Shown here: one piece after another, positions 54,689-63,565 of the stretch
Numbering within the stretch: position 1 is the first letter of the stretch
Layout of the letters: every line of letters begins with the position of its first letter
Notes under the pieces: generated by a model
Seen by the model: only the letters and a program-made list of their open reading frames with translations
Databases searched by the model: none
Told to the model about the DNA's origin: nothing
From: Bradyrhizobium algeriense
Lineage (GTDB): Bacteria; Pseudomonadota; Alphaproteobacteria; Rhizobiales; Xanthobacteraceae
Reading direction: 5' to 3'
Length of the DNA stretch: 64,000 bases
Assembly: GCF_003062295.1 (NCBI RefSeq)
Contig: NZ_PYCN01000003.1
Location: forward strand, 372,001 to 436,000
Program-made: the position numbers and the translations under genes

Positions 54689-56822
54689 CGTGATTCCTTC
54701 CCTTGCTCCCAGAGGGCGGCACCAGCAGCGCGTCGAGGGCCACAACACCCTGCCCCTCCGGCATCACCAGCAGCGGATTGATGTCGATTTCCGAAACGGC
54801 TTCTCTGTGTGCGACTGCAAAGCGCGACAATGCGGCGATCGCGCGTGCCGCCGCCGCGATATCGGTCCGTGGACGGCCCCGTGCGCCATCCAGCACCGCG
54901 AACGCCTTCAGCGACCGCAGCATCTCCATCGCCATGGATTCGCTGACGGGCGCCATCTGCACGGCGACATCCCCGATGAATTCGGCGAAGATGCCGCCAA
55001 GCCCTACCATCACCACTGGTCCGAATACCGGATCCGTCGTGGTGCCGAGAATGAGCTCGGCAATTCCTGGGGCCATCGGCGCAACCAGCACGCCGTCGAT
55101 CACAGCCTGCGGCGCCTTGACAGCGACGCTTCGCAGCATCTCGGCGAAGGCCTGCCGCACCTCATCTGCCGAAGCGAGGCCGACCTTGACGCCGCCAACC
55201 TCGGTCTTGTGCGGCAGATCCGGCGAGGCGATCTTCAGCACCACCGGAAAGCCGATTTCAGCCGCCGCACGCGCGGCCGCATCGGCGTCCCGCACCAGAC
55301 GCTCGGGCAGGACGGGAATGCCGGCCGCCGCCAGCGCCCCCTTGGCGCCGAATTCATGGCGCAGCGCATCGGCGGGAAGCGGCGCCGGGCGCTGGCCCGC
55401 GGGTGCGACCGATGCCACCTCCGGCTTCTTCAGCACCGTACGCAGCCTCGCCAACGCAGCCAGCGTGGCGCAGCAGCCGTCAAAACTGTCGATGATCGGA
55501 TAGCCCATGGCACGCAGTTCGGCGACCGCGTCCTGCGGGCCGCGCACGCACAGCATCAGGATGCGATCAGGATATTGCTCCCGGATACTGCGCAGTGTTT
55601 CGATGTAGATCGATCGCAGCCGCGGCACGTGGAGCGACAACGGCAACGGCATCAGTACCGCATCGCAGGTGTCGTCCGCGACCACGGCCGACAATATCTT
55701 CTGCAGCATCTCCGGGCGGCTCGACATCTGTGCCGTGGCATCGACCGGATTGCGCGCCGAGGCGAACGGTACGACGTCCAGAATGGCCCGTTGCGTCGCC
55801 TCGCTCAGTTCGGGCATCGCCAGACCCGCCGCATGGGCGGCGTCAGCCAGTAAGATCCCGAAACCGCCGGACGCGGTCAGCAGCGCCACCCTCGGGCCGC
55901 GCGGCAAGCGATCCGGCAGCAACATCGAGGCGGCATCGCCCAGATTGATCAGTTCTTCGATGCTGTGAACGCGCAACGCGCCGGCGCGTGCAAGCACGGC
56001 ATCAAACACCGCATCCGATCCGGCAAGCGCGCCGGTGTGGGACGCGGCAGCCGCCTGACCGGCAGCCGAGGTGCCGATCTTCAATGCAATGACCGGCTTG
56101 CCGGCGTCACGCGCCTCTTCCAGGCTTGCGATCAGGCGGCCGGCGTCGCGGCAGGTTTCGAGACAGCACAGGATCACCCGCGTCGCAGGGTCGCGCGCCA
56201 GAAAGGCGATGCCATCGGCAATATCGATGTCGCATTCGTTCCCGGTGGTCATGAAACGGCTGACGCCGACGCCGCGCTCGCTGGCAAGCCGCATCGTGAA
56301 GCTGCCGAGATTGCCGCTCTGGGACACGATGCCGAGCGTACCCGCGACCGGCAGGCTTTCCTCGAGAACGATCGAGAAGGTGGCGATGCTCTTGTCGGCA
56401 ATGCTGACCGCGCCGAGACAGTTCGGCCCCAGGATCCGCATGCCGGTGCGCTGCCCGGCGGCACGCAGTCGCTCCTGCAGCGCAGCGCCGGCTTCGCCCA
56501 ATTCAGCAAAGCCCGAGGAGAACACGACGACGCCGCGGACCCCGCGCGCGGCGCATTGCTCGACGGCGGCCGGCGCCTTTTCGGCCTCCACCGCGATCAG
56601 GGCCAGATCCGGCGCCTCCGGTACCTCCATCACCGATGGATAGGCCTTCAGCCCCTGCACTTCGGACGCTCTCGGATTGATCGGATAGATCTGCCCGGCA
56701 TAGCCATATCGGCGCAACAGATGCAGCGGCCGGCCGCCGATCTTGGCCGGATCCTGCGACGCACCGATGATCGCGATCGAGCGCGGCCGCAGCAGCGCCT
56801 CGAGACCTTCGCCCACGCGCAT
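54675..56822 (-). CDS. NDP-forming acyl-CoA synthetase (acetate-CoA ligase type)
   Basis: The 715-residue protein joins a CoA-binding domain (SIAIIGASQDPAKIGGRPLH), two succinyl-CoA-ligase-like domains with the phosphohistidine loop AAASHTGALAGSDAVFDAVL, and a C-terminal ATP-grasp domain (LRHEFGAKGALAAAGIPVL, then PVVLKIASPDLPHKTEVGGV). It would activate the imported carboxylate to its CoA ester. The start lies two bases after the hydratase stop. Confidence 0.85.
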   Translation of the reverse strand: MRVGEGLEALLRPRSIAIIGASQDPAKIGGRPLHLLRRYGYAGQIYPINPRASEVQGLKAYPSVMEVPEAPDLALIAVEAEKAPAAVEQCAARGVRGVVVFSSGFAELGEAGAALQERLRAAGQRTGMRILGPNCLGAVSIADKSIATFSIVLEESLPVAGTLGIVSQSGNLGSFTMRLASERGVGVSRFMTTGNECDIDIADGIAFLARDPATRVILCCLETCRDAGRLIASLEEARDAGKPVIALKIGTSAAGQAAAASHTGALAGSDAVFDAVLARAGALRVHSIEELINLGDAASMLLPDRLPRGPRVALLTASGGFGILLADAAHAAGLAMPELSEATQRAILDVVPFASARNPVDATAQMSSRPEMLQKILSAVVADDTCDAVLMPLPLSLHVPRLRSIYIETLRSIREQYPDRILMLCVRGPQDAVAELRAMGYPIIDSFDGCCATLAALARLRTVLKKPEVASVAPAGQRPAPLPADALRHEFGAKGALAAAGIPVLPERLVRDADAAARAAAEIGFPVVLKIASPDLPHKTEVGGVKVGLASADEVRQAFAEMLRSVAVKAPQAVIDGVLVAPMAPGIAELILGTTTDPVFGPVVMVGLGGIFAEFIGDVAVQMAPVSESMAMEMLRSLKAFAVLDGARGRPRTDIAAAARAIAALSRFAVAHREAVSEIDINPLLVMPEGQGVVALDALLVPPSGSKGRNHDDRH

Positions 56823-56824
56823 GT

Positions 56825-57595
56825 TTAGCGTCCCTTGAAGACGGGATCGCGCTTCTCCAGGAACGCCTGGCGGGCCTCCTTGGCGTCCTCGGTCTTCGAC
56901 AGCGCCATCGTGATGTTCTGCTCGAACCGGTAGGCATCGCGCTGCGGCACCAGGTCGACCATGTTGGCGGCCTGTTTGGCGTAATTCATCGCGATCGGGC
57001 TCTTAGAGGCGATCTCCTTTGCGACCTTCATCGCCTCCGGAACGAGATCCTGGCTGCTGGTGCAGGCCTCGATGATGCCCCGGCGGTAGAACTCAGCCGC
57101 GGTCACGCGCAGCCCGGTATAGAACATGCGCCGCAGCAACGAGCGGCCAACCAGCGTGCGCAGCATCGAAGCGCCACCGGCGAGGCCGACATTGATTTCG
57201 GGCATACCGAACACCGCTTCTTCCGAGGCCAGGTAGATATCGCAGGACGCCATCAGCCCGAGACCGGCGCCGAGCGCCGCCCCGTTCACCGCCGCGATTA
57301 CCGGCTTGGCGCATTCGCGAATGCTGTTGCCGGTTTCGCGCGTGATCCGGTTGTGGCTATGAAAGGCGCCGGGCTGGGTGGCATCCGGGCGATCCTTCAG
57401 ATCCGCCCCGCTGCAGAATACCTTGCCGTTGGCGGTCAGCACCGCCACGCGGACATCGCTGCGCTCGGAAATTTCGTCGAACACCGCCACGATGCGTTCG
57501 CGCATGGCGCGGTCGAGCGCGTTCACCGGCGGCCGGTTCAAGGTCACGAGCGCGATGTAATCGGATACTTCAAGGGTGACGATATCAGCCGACAC
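56825..57595 (-). CDS. Enoyl-CoA hydratase/isomerase family protein
   Basis: The 256-residue crotonase has NGKVFCSGADLKDRPDA (first oxyanion-hole segment), ECAKPVIAAVNGAALGAGLG (second) and MPEINVGLAGGASMLRTLVG. One of the usual two catalytic glutamates may be the E of MPEINVG. Start GTG 57595 has CCGGAGGGAATC ahead; the frame runs upstream through both TetR operators, giving the false repeat LTDRSVKI. It is the first gene of the nine-gene operon and diverges from tctC. Confidence 0.85.
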   Translation of the reverse strand: MSADIVTLEVSDYIALVTLNRPPVNALDRAMRERIVAVFDEISERSDVRVAVLTANGKVFCSGADLKDRPDATQPGAFHSHNRITRETGNSIRECAKPVIAAVNGAALGAGLGLMASCDIYLASEEAVFGMPEINVGLAGGASMLRTLVGRSLLRRMFYTGLRVTAAEFYRRGIIEACTSSQDLVPEAMKVAKEIASKSPIAMNYAKQAANMVDLVPQRDAYRFEQNITMALSKTEDAKEARQAFLEKRDPVFKGR

Positions 57596-57643
57596 GATTC
57601 CCTCCGGACTTAAGGCCCATTTCCCTAGGCTTTGAATTTTTAC

Positions 57644-57657
57644 TGACCGATCGGTCA
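57644..57657. promoter_or_regulatory. TetR operator 1
   Basis: TGACCGATCGGTCA is a perfect 14-base palindrome. It lies 49 bases before the hydratase start, where binding would block the minus-strand operon. Confidence 0.7.
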
Positions 57658-57716
57658 GGCTGATCGACGATTTACCACCATAGAATAACGCTGACAAGTA
57701 TCCGACTTCGTAAATC

Positions 57717-57746
57717 TTGACTGACCGATCGGTCATGATCTAAAGA
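57717..57746 (+). promoter_or_regulatory. tctC promoter overlapping TetR operator 2
   Basis: TTGACT (57717-57722), 18 bases and TAAAGA (57741-57746) form a plausible promoter for tctC. The palindrome TGACCGATCGGTCA (57722-57735) fills the spacer, so repressor and polymerase would compete. Confidence 0.55.
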
Positions 57747-57791
57747 CGCTGGTCAAGACAAAAAGAACAGCATCAAGGGAGGACGATACCG

Positions 57792-58772
57792 ATGGTGAAT
57801 ACCACCCGACGTCAGGTCACCGCGCTGATCGGCGGCACCCTGCTGGCACCGTTGGCGGCGCCGTCGATCGTGAAGGCTCGCTCGACGCAAACCATCTTCA
57901 TCATCGTGCCCTACGCGAGCGGCGGCTCGATCGACGGCATGATGCGAACCATCGCCAAGGCCATGTCGGAGACGCTGGAGCAGCCGGTTCTCGTCGACAA
58001 CAAGCCCGGCGCCAACGGCATCGTCGGCTCGCAATACGTAGCGCGGGCGCCGAAGGACGGGACGGTATTGCTTGCCGGAGGCACCGGGCCGATCTCGCTG
58101 AACGTGCTGCTGCGCAAGAGCCTGCCCTACAAGCTCGAGGATTTTGCCTCCGTCGCCATGCTCTGCCACGGCCCGCTATCGCTGACCGTCAACTCGAAAA
58201 TGCCTGTCACCGACGTGAAGGGTTTTGTCGACTACGCCAAAAGCCGCGACAAGCCGCTGTTCTATGCCACCCTCGGCCCGGGAAGCGTGACGCATTTGTT
58301 CGGCATCATGATGAGCAAGTCGATGGGATTTGCCGTCACTGATGTTCCCTATCGCAACAATCCGTTGTCGATCATGGACCTGCTCTCCGGCGCGTGCGAT
58401 CTGAATTTTGCAACGCCTGTGGCGGTGATGGAACACGCGACCGCGGGTACGCTGCGGATCCTCGCGCTGTCGTCGGACAAGCGGTCGCCAAATCTGCCTG
58501 ACGTTCCGACGCTTGCGGAGTCCGGCTATCCGGAACTGACGGCCTCGTTCTGGACCGCGCTTCACGCTCCGGCGGGCACCCCACCCGATGTCATCGCGAG
58601 ACTAAACGCGGCCGCCAATGCGGCGATGGCGAAGCCCGAGATCGCAAGTCAGCTGCAGACCGACGGATTGCTGGCCGACACCGGTGCGCCGGACCTGCTC
58701 GATGCGCAGCTCAAGAAGGATGCGGCATTGTGGGGGCCGGTGATCAAGTCGCAGAACATCGTACTCGATTGA
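57792..58772 (+). CDS. Tripartite tricarboxylate transporter receptor (Bug/TctC)
   Basis: The 326-residue periplasmic protein has a Tat/Sec-type signal (NTTRRQVTALIGGTLLAPLA) and the Bug fold: IIVPYASGGSIDGMMRTIAK, VLVDNKPGANGIVGSQYVAR and LPDVPTLAESGYPELTASFW. The first strand loop and PGANG bind the carboxylate. GGGAGGACGATACC precedes the ATG. It is likely the receptor for TctAB at the other end of the divergent operon. Confidence 0.85.
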   Translation: MVNTTRRQVTALIGGTLLAPLAAPSIVKARSTQTIFIIVPYASGGSIDGMMRTIAKAMSETLEQPVLVDNKPGANGIVGSQYVARAPKDGTVLLAGGTGPISLNVLLRKSLPYKLEDFASVAMLCHGPLSLTVNSKMPVTDVKGFVDYAKSRDKPLFYATLGPGSVTHLFGIMMSKSMGFAVTDVPYRNNPLSIMDLLSGACDLNFATPVAVMEHATAGTLRILALSSDKRSPNLPDVPTLAESGYPELTASFWTALHAPAGTPPDVIARLNAAANAAMAKPEIASQLQTDGLLADTGAPDLLDAQLKKDAALWGPVIKSQNIVLD

Positions 58773-58836
58773 CCGCCCTGCGGACGGAGTCAGAGGCAGA
58801 GGTACGACGATCGGAGAAAGCTGGCGCCGGCAACGC

Positions 58837-59511
58837 TCAGCGTGGCTTGCGGCGCGTCGGCTTGGGCGGTGGCGGCGGCGCTTGCAGAGAAACATCACCG
58901 GCCCGCAGACCGTTGAACACGAGGTCGAAATAGACGTCGGCAATCTGCTCGGGCGTCATGGCCTTGTTGGGATTGTACCAGCGATGCATCCAGTTCAGCG
59001 ACGAAAGGATCAGGCGACCGGCCATGGGCACGTCGAGCTTACGGATTTCGCCGGCCTCGATCGCTTCCTCGATCAGGCCACGCAGGAAGTTTTCGTAACG
59101 GTCTCGCCGCGTCATCCGCTCCTTCTGGCGATGACGATCCGGATCGTTCCAGAATGCGGTCGTCGACGCGATCCACGCCCAACGGTAGCGCCGGAAATAC
59201 TCGGCGGTCGCCACCATGAAGGCGCGAATCTTGGCTGAGGGCGGGCCTGATGGAACGCGATCGCGCACGAAAAGATACAGCTCGTCGGTGGAGCCGACGG
59301 TGACACGAGAATAGAGCTCTTCCTTGTTGGCGAAGTGGTGATAGAGCAGTGCCTTGGAGATGCCGCAGGCGACCGCAATGTCGCGCATCGACGCCCCTGC
59401 ATACCCCTTGCGGGCGAAGATGCGCTCGGCTTCGGAAAGAATTTGCGCGACGCGGTCAGAACCATCGGCCTTGTCGGGTTGGCCATCCTTTGTCGTCGAC
59501 ATCTCGGTCAT
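58837..59511 (-). CDS. TetR family regulator
   Basis: The 224-residue protein has the HTH ILSEAERIFARKGYAGASMR, DIAVACGISKALLYHHFANK, then a helical effector domain with RYRWAWIASTTAFWNDPDRH and a Pro/Arg-rich tail. The start ATG 59511 is the first after the promoter at 59573-59601. Its own promoter contains TGACCGACCGGTCA, and near-identical palindromes flank 57.65-57.74 kb, so it probably represses itself, the SMP-30 gene and the divergent catabolic/tctC genes. A CoA thioester is a likely ligand. Confidence 0.85.
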   Translation of the reverse strand: MTEMSTTKDGQPDKADGSDRVAQILSEAERIFARKGYAGASMRDIAVACGISKALLYHHFANKEELYSRVTVGSTDELYLFVRDRVPSGPPSAKIRAFMVATAEYFRRYRWAWIASTTAFWNDPDRHRQKERMTRRDRYENFLRGLIEEAIEAGEIRKLDVPMAGRLILSSLNWMHRWYNPNKAMTPEQIADVYFDLVFNGLRAGDVSLQAPPPPPKPTRRKPR

Positions 59512-59572
59512 CACATCCGGTCGGAGCTGATCTTGAATTCTGGATCGAAACGAACGCCGACCACGGAATTTC

Positions 59573-59601
59573 ACTGTATTTTTCGCTGACCGACCGGTCA
59601 A
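59573..59601 (-). promoter_or_regulatory. tetR promoter with TetR operator 3
   Basis: On the minus strand TTGACC (59601-59596), 17 bases and TACAGT (59578-59573) form a good promoter. The palindrome TGACCGACCGGTCA (59587-59600) overlaps its -35 and spacer. The SMP-30 gene starts 47 bases away on the other strand. Confidence 0.6.
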
Positions 59602-59647
59602 GTCCGCGCAGGACTGTCGCGCTGCGGCGAGCAGGAGGAAGACAGAG

Positions 59648-60532
59648 ATGAGTTCACTGCGCGTCAGGCGGATCGGCAGCACACGCGATCAACTCGGCGA
59701 AAGTCCGGTATGGGATGATCGCACGCAGCGACTCTACTGGATCGATTCGCTGGCCGGGGTGATCCATCGGCTCGACCCGGTGAGCGGCGAACTGCAGCAA
59801 TTTCACGCCCCCTCGCCTGTCGGTTCGATGGTGCTGCGGCATGACGGCGGCGCCATGCTGGCGCTGCAGCGTGGCTTCGCCCGTTACGATTTTGAACGGG
59901 GCGAGGTCACGTCGCCGATTGCGTCGATCGGCTGCGATCACCCGATGGTGCGGCTGAACGACGGAAAGGTTGATCCCTTTGGCCGCTTCATCGCCGGCAC
60001 CATGCACCATGGCCGGGCGCAGGATGAGCCAGCGCTCGGCGGGCTCTACCGCCTGCAAGCCGGCGCGGTGACGCTGCTCGACACTGATTTCGGTGTCAGC
60101 AACGGCCCATGCTTCAGTCCTGACGGCGCCATCCTCTATTTCGCCGACAGCGCGCGGCGCTCGATCTTTGCATACGACTATCGGCGCGACGGACCGCCCG
60201 CCAACAAGCGCCTGTTTGCGGATACGAGCGCCCTCAGCTCGGGGCCGGACGGCGCGACCGTGGATGCCGACGGCTATCTCTGGTCGGTCCTTGTGCGTGC
60301 GGGCGCGCTGGCAAGATTTGCCCCGGACGGCCGCCTCGATCGCAAGGTGGAGTTACCGGTCAGGCATCCAACCAGCGTGGCGTTCGGCGGACCCGAGCTC
60401 GATATTCTGTACGTGACGTCGATCTCCAAGAGCACCAATCTGTCGGCTTCCGAACCCGATGCGGGCGGGCTCTTCGCCATCGAAGGGCTCGGCGTTCGCG
60501 GGCTTCCCGCCTATACCTTCACCGCGTATTGA
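59648..60532 (+). CDS. SMP-30/gluconolactonase-like hydrolase
   Basis: The 294-residue beta-propeller begins with LGESPVWDDRTQRLYWIDSL (metal-binding glutamate) and contains MVRLNDGKVDPFGRFIAGTM, VSNGPCFSPDGAILYFADSA (asparagine and aspartate ligands) and SGPDGATVDADGYLWSVLVR. It would open a lactone or similar ring ester with one divalent metal. It diverges from tetR and shares operator 3; its 3-prime end overlaps the LysR gene by 14 bases. Confidence 0.85.
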   Translation: MSSLRVRRIGSTRDQLGESPVWDDRTQRLYWIDSLAGVIHRLDPVSGELQQFHAPSPVGSMVLRHDGGAMLALQRGFARYDFERGEVTSPIASIGCDHPMVRLNDGKVDPFGRFIAGTMHHGRAQDEPALGGLYRLQAGAVTLLDTDFGVSNGPCFSPDGAILYFADSARRSIFAYDYRRDGPPANKRLFADTSALSSGPDGATVDADGYLWSVLVRAGALARFAPDGRLDRKVELPVRHPTSVAFGGPELDILYVTSISKSTNLSASEPDAGGLFAIEGLGVRGLPAYTFTAY

Positions 60533-61508
60533 CAGGCTTGATCGCCTGTGACCGCATCGGCACCAATCCGGCCTTCCTGACCTGGCCGGGCACGTTCGCG
60601 GCGAGGAAATCGACAAAAGCGCGGATCTTCCCAGGCAGATAATTCGTCTGCAGAAAGGTCGCAAAAATGCCTTCGTCGAACGTGGAATTGGTGACGCGAT
60701 AACCGGGCAGCAGCCGCCGTAACTGGCCCCGTTCGATTTCACCCGAGACGGTGTAGTCGTCGAGCAGCGCAATACCGTGTCCCATCACCGCGAGCTGATG
60801 CAGCACATAGCCGTTGTTGGCGCTGAACGAGGACGGCACCGTCATCTCCTTCAGCTTGCCCTTGCGCATGAAGCGCCAGACCACATCGTTGGCGCCCATC
60901 CAGTAAGTCAGGCAGTTGTGCTTCACAAGATCGTCCGGTTCACGCACCGCCGGCGTCCGGGCAATGTAGTCGGCCGCAGCCACCAGGATGCGCTCCGTGG
61001 CGAGCAGCCGCCGCTGCATCAAGCTCTCATCCTTCGGCGCGGCGATCCGCAAATCGACGTCGAAATCCTCCTCGCGAAGCTGGATGCGCCGTTCTGAAAG
61101 GCTCAACTCAACCTTGAGCTCCGGATACATCTTCTGGAATTGCGGCATCAGGGGCATGACGACGGTCATGCCGAACAGCATGCGGGAGTGAACCCGTAGC
61201 GTCCCGCGCGGGCTGCTTTGCAGGGCAAGCGCCGCAGCCTCGGCGTCTTCTATGCTGTGCAGCGCCGGCTCAACCCGCTGCAAGTAGGCCTTGCCGGCCT
61301 CCGTCAATGCGAGATGACGGGTGGTGCGGTTGAAAAGCTGGACGCCGAGGCGGGCCTCCAGTTCGCCGATGCGGCGGGACACCGAGGCCGGCGACAGCCC
61401 GTTGTGGCGTCCGGCGGCGGAGAAGCTGCCCTCCCGCGCCGCGCTCACGAATAACTCCATCGCCTGCAACTGGCTCATTTTGATCTTTTCGGATTCTGCA
61501 AAAGACAT
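60519..61508 (-). CDS. LysR family regulator
   Basis: The product has an N-terminal HTH (MELFVSAAREGSFSAAGRHN, SPASVSRRIGELEARLGVQL, NRTTRHLALTEAG) and a substrate domain (RGTLRVHSRMLFGMTVVMPL, GIALLDDYTVSGEIERG). I give ATG 61508 (MSFAESEKIK); ATG 61478 (MSQLQAMELF), the family-typical start, is equally likely. It diverges from the monooxygenase operon at 61607, which it probably controls. Confidence 0.85.
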   Translation of the reverse strand: MSFAESEKIKMSQLQAMELFVSAAREGSFSAAGRHNGLSPASVSRRIGELEARLGVQLFNRTTRHLALTEAGKAYLQRVEPALHSIEDAEAAALALQSSPRGTLRVHSRMLFGMTVVMPLMPQFQKMYPELKVELSLSERRIQLREEDFDVDLRIAAPKDESLMQRRLLATERILVAAADYIARTPAVREPDDLVKHNCLTYWMGANDVVWRFMRKGKLKEMTVPSSFSANNGYVLHQLAVMGHGIALLDDYTVSGEIERGQLRRLLPGYRVTNSTFDEGIFATFLQTNYLPGKIRAFVDFLAANVPGQVRKAGLVPMRSQAIKPVNTR

Positions 61509-61523
61509 GCTCAAAATAGAGCG

Positions 61524-61533
61524 ATTGTACGAT
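61524..61533. promoter_or_regulatory. Possible LysR binding site
   Basis: ATTGTACGAT is a near-palindrome centred on GTAC in the 98-base gap between the divergent lysR and monooxygenase genes. The position fits, but one site without a second copy is weak evidence. Confidence 0.25.
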
Positions 61534-61606
61534 AATGCGCAAGGCCCTAGCCTCGCTCCATAGCCCCGCCGCCGGCGCATCAAGAAACCACCTGAGGAAC
61601 ACACCC

Positions 61607-62698
61607 ATGGAATTTGGCGTATTCATTCTCGCCCAGCAACGCGGCTATCACCAATCCTCGCAGCAGGTGATCCGCAACGCCGTGGAACAGACGGTGACGG
61701 CGGAAGCCGCGGGCTTCGACACCGCCTGGTACGCCGAGCATCACTTCAACAATTACAGCCTGTGCCCCTCGCCGCTGACGATGGTCGCGCATTGCGCGGG
61801 GTTGACGAAGCGGATCCGACTCGGCACCGCGGTCTGCGTGCTGCCACTGTACAATCCGGCCAGGCTTCTGGGCGAGATCGGTTTCGCCGACACGGTTTCA
61901 GACGGCCGGCTCGATCTCGGCATCGGCTCGGGCTACCAGCAATTCGAGTTCGAACGCTTCGGCGTCGATCTGAAGGACTCGCATGCTCTGTTCGCGGAAT
62001 TCTACGACATCCTGCAAGTAGGCATGCGCGACCGTATCTTCTCCTACGATGGAAAACACCTGAAGATGCCGCCAACCGCGATCGCGGTGTGCACGGTGCA
62101 AACGCCGATGCCGCCGATCTGGGTAACGTCGGGTCATCCAGAGACGCTGGGTCGCGCGATCCGCGACAACCACAATTTGTTCGTGACGGCGCTGCTCAAC
62201 GGCCTCGACGCGGTGAAAGCCTTGCGCGAGCGGCTGGAAGGAATCGCGGCCAAGGAAGGCCGATCCATCGACAATACCCGCTTCGGCTTCCTGCGCTGCG
62301 GTTATGCCAGCGACAACGAGAGCGAGATCATGTCCTATCTCGACAACGCCCGCTTCCAGCGCCGGGTATCGGAAAGCCTCAAGTTCCGCCGTGCCCAGAG
62401 CGAAGACGGCTACCTCATCAAGGAGGAAGCCGGCCCGAACGACATGTCGCTGGAGACCATGCGCAAGAATCTGCCGGTGGGAAGCGTCAACCAGGTGATC
62501 GACCGCCTGCTGGAGGAAATCAGCGTGCTGAAGCCTTCGCATATCGCGCTGCAGACTCAACTCGGCGATTTCGATCAGAAGACGATGCTGCGCCAGATCG
62601 ACCTCTGGGGTGAACGGATCATTCCCGCCGTCCGCCGCGAGTTGAAAAGCAAGGGTGTCAGCGACGCCAAACGCGACAACGAAAGTGCCGTGGCGTGA
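61607..62698 (+). CDS. Luciferase-like (LLM) flavin-dependent monooxygenase
   Basis: The 363-residue protein has the bacterial-luciferase fold: MEFGVFILAQQRGYHQSSQQ, FDTAWYAEHHFNNYSLCPSP, RIRLGTAVCVLPLYNPARLL and LDLGIGSGYQQFEFERFGVD. It uses reduced FMN and oxygen to oxidise a small organic substrate. CTGAGGAACACACCC precedes the ATG. Its stop overlaps the flavin reductase start (GTGA), giving the two-component pair. Confidence 0.85.
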   Translation: MEFGVFILAQQRGYHQSSQQVIRNAVEQTVTAEAAGFDTAWYAEHHFNNYSLCPSPLTMVAHCAGLTKRIRLGTAVCVLPLYNPARLLGEIGFADTVSDGRLDLGIGSGYQQFEFERFGVDLKDSHALFAEFYDILQVGMRDRIFSYDGKHLKMPPTAIAVCTVQTPMPPIWVTSGHPETLGRAIRDNHNLFVTALLNGLDAVKALRERLEGIAAKEGRSIDNTRFGFLRCGYASDNESEIMSYLDNARFQRRVSESLKFRRAQSEDGYLIKEEAGPNDMSLETMRKNLPVGSVNQVIDRLLEEISVLKPSHIALQTQLGDFDQKTMLRQIDLWGERIIPAVRRELKSKGVSDAKRDNESAVA

Positions 62699-63258
62699 TC
62701 GCGGCGCCATCCCCACCGATACCGCATACCGGCCAGCACCCGGCGGACGTTGACCTCACGCATTTTCCAGCGGTCGAGGCGAGCGAATTTCGTGATGCCC
62801 TGCGAAATCTGGCGAGTGGCGTCGCCATCGTCGCCACAGGCGCGGGCGACGCCCGCCGCGGATTGACGGCAAGCTCCGTCACCTCGGTCTGTGCCGACCC
62901 TCCGTGCCTGCTGGTCAGTGTCAACACCAAATCGGAGGCACACGATTCCATTCTCGCCAACGGGTACTTTGGCATCAGTTTGCTCAGAACCGGACAGGAG
63001 GCGCTGGCGCGGCATTTCGCGGGCCTTGACGGCGTCAGTGGTGCGGACCGATTCAGGAATGCGCCGTGGAGTGAAGGCGTAACCGGCGCGCCATTGCTGG
63101 ATACGGCGATATGCGCCATCGATTGCGTGCTACAGCAGCATCAGATTGTCGGCAGCCACGGCATCTTCATCGGGCGGATTGTTGCGACCCGACAACTCGG
63201 TGCCGGTAATCCCGTGATCAATTTTCAGGGCGAGCTTCGCACCCTGCCCTTCACGTAA
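62695..63258 (+). CDS. Flavin reductase family protein
   Basis: The 187-residue protein starts at GTG within the previous stop. FRDALRNLASGVAIVATGAG, GLTASSVTSVCADPPCLLVS and GYFGISLLRTGQEALARHFA match the HpaC/flavin reductase-like FMN-binding barrel. It would supply reduced flavin to the monooxygenase. Confidence 0.85.
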   Translation: MIAAPSPPIPHTGQHPADVDLTHFPAVEASEFRDALRNLASGVAIVATGAGDARRGLTASSVTSVCADPPCLLVSVNTKSEAHDSILANGYFGISLLRTGQEALARHFAGLDGVSGADRFRNAPWSEGVTGAPLLDTAICAIDCVLQQHQIVGSHGIFIGRIVATRQLGAGNPVINFQGELRTLPFT

Positions 63259-63271
63259 CCGGATCGGCGCA

Positions 63272-63565
63272 ATGATCGTGCAATATTCGTCAAGCGGCCG
63301 CCTGATACTCCTGGAGCCAAACGATTTCCGCAATTTCAAACTTCTCTTGAAGGGTGAAGATCATTCGCCCCAGATCCCGGGTATTACGTTCGTCGACGAA
63401 CGCAATGCGCTGATTTCAATCGATCTCGTCCCCACACTACCCGGCCAGCCCGACGGCGAAAGCTGGCAAAAGAGCTATCTCGCCATGATCGAAGCCGCCC
63501 GCAAGCACGGCTGGATCGACGCGCAAGCAAACGCCATTCGCGCCCACGTCGAACGGACGACCTGA
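63272..63565 (+). CDS. Conserved hypothetical protein (97 aa)
   Basis: The product reads MIVQYSSSGRLILLEPNDFR, then NFKLLLKGEDHSPQIPGITF and LPGQPDGESWQKSYLAMIEA, AARKHGWIDAQANAIRAHVE. It follows the flavin reductase by 13 bases, so is probably the third gene of that operon. Function unknown; the length and acid/Trp pattern suggest a small cytoplasmic partner. Confidence 0.7.
   Translation: MIVQYSSSGRLILLEPNDFRNFKLLLKGEDHSPQIPGITFVDERNALISIDLVPTLPGQPDGESWQKSYLAMIEAARKHGWIDAQANAIRAHVERTT

Noticed and set aside
54678..55853. Long plus-strand ORF of 391 residues opposite the acyl-CoA synthetase
   Set aside because: It is R/H/Q-rich with no family pattern and lies antisense to a clear 715-residue enzyme; high G+C gives such shadows.
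57596..57736. N-terminal extension of the enoyl-CoA hydratase containing a repeated peptide LTDRSVKI
   Set aside because: The repeat is only the translation of the two TetR operators; a strong ribosome site marks GTG 57595.
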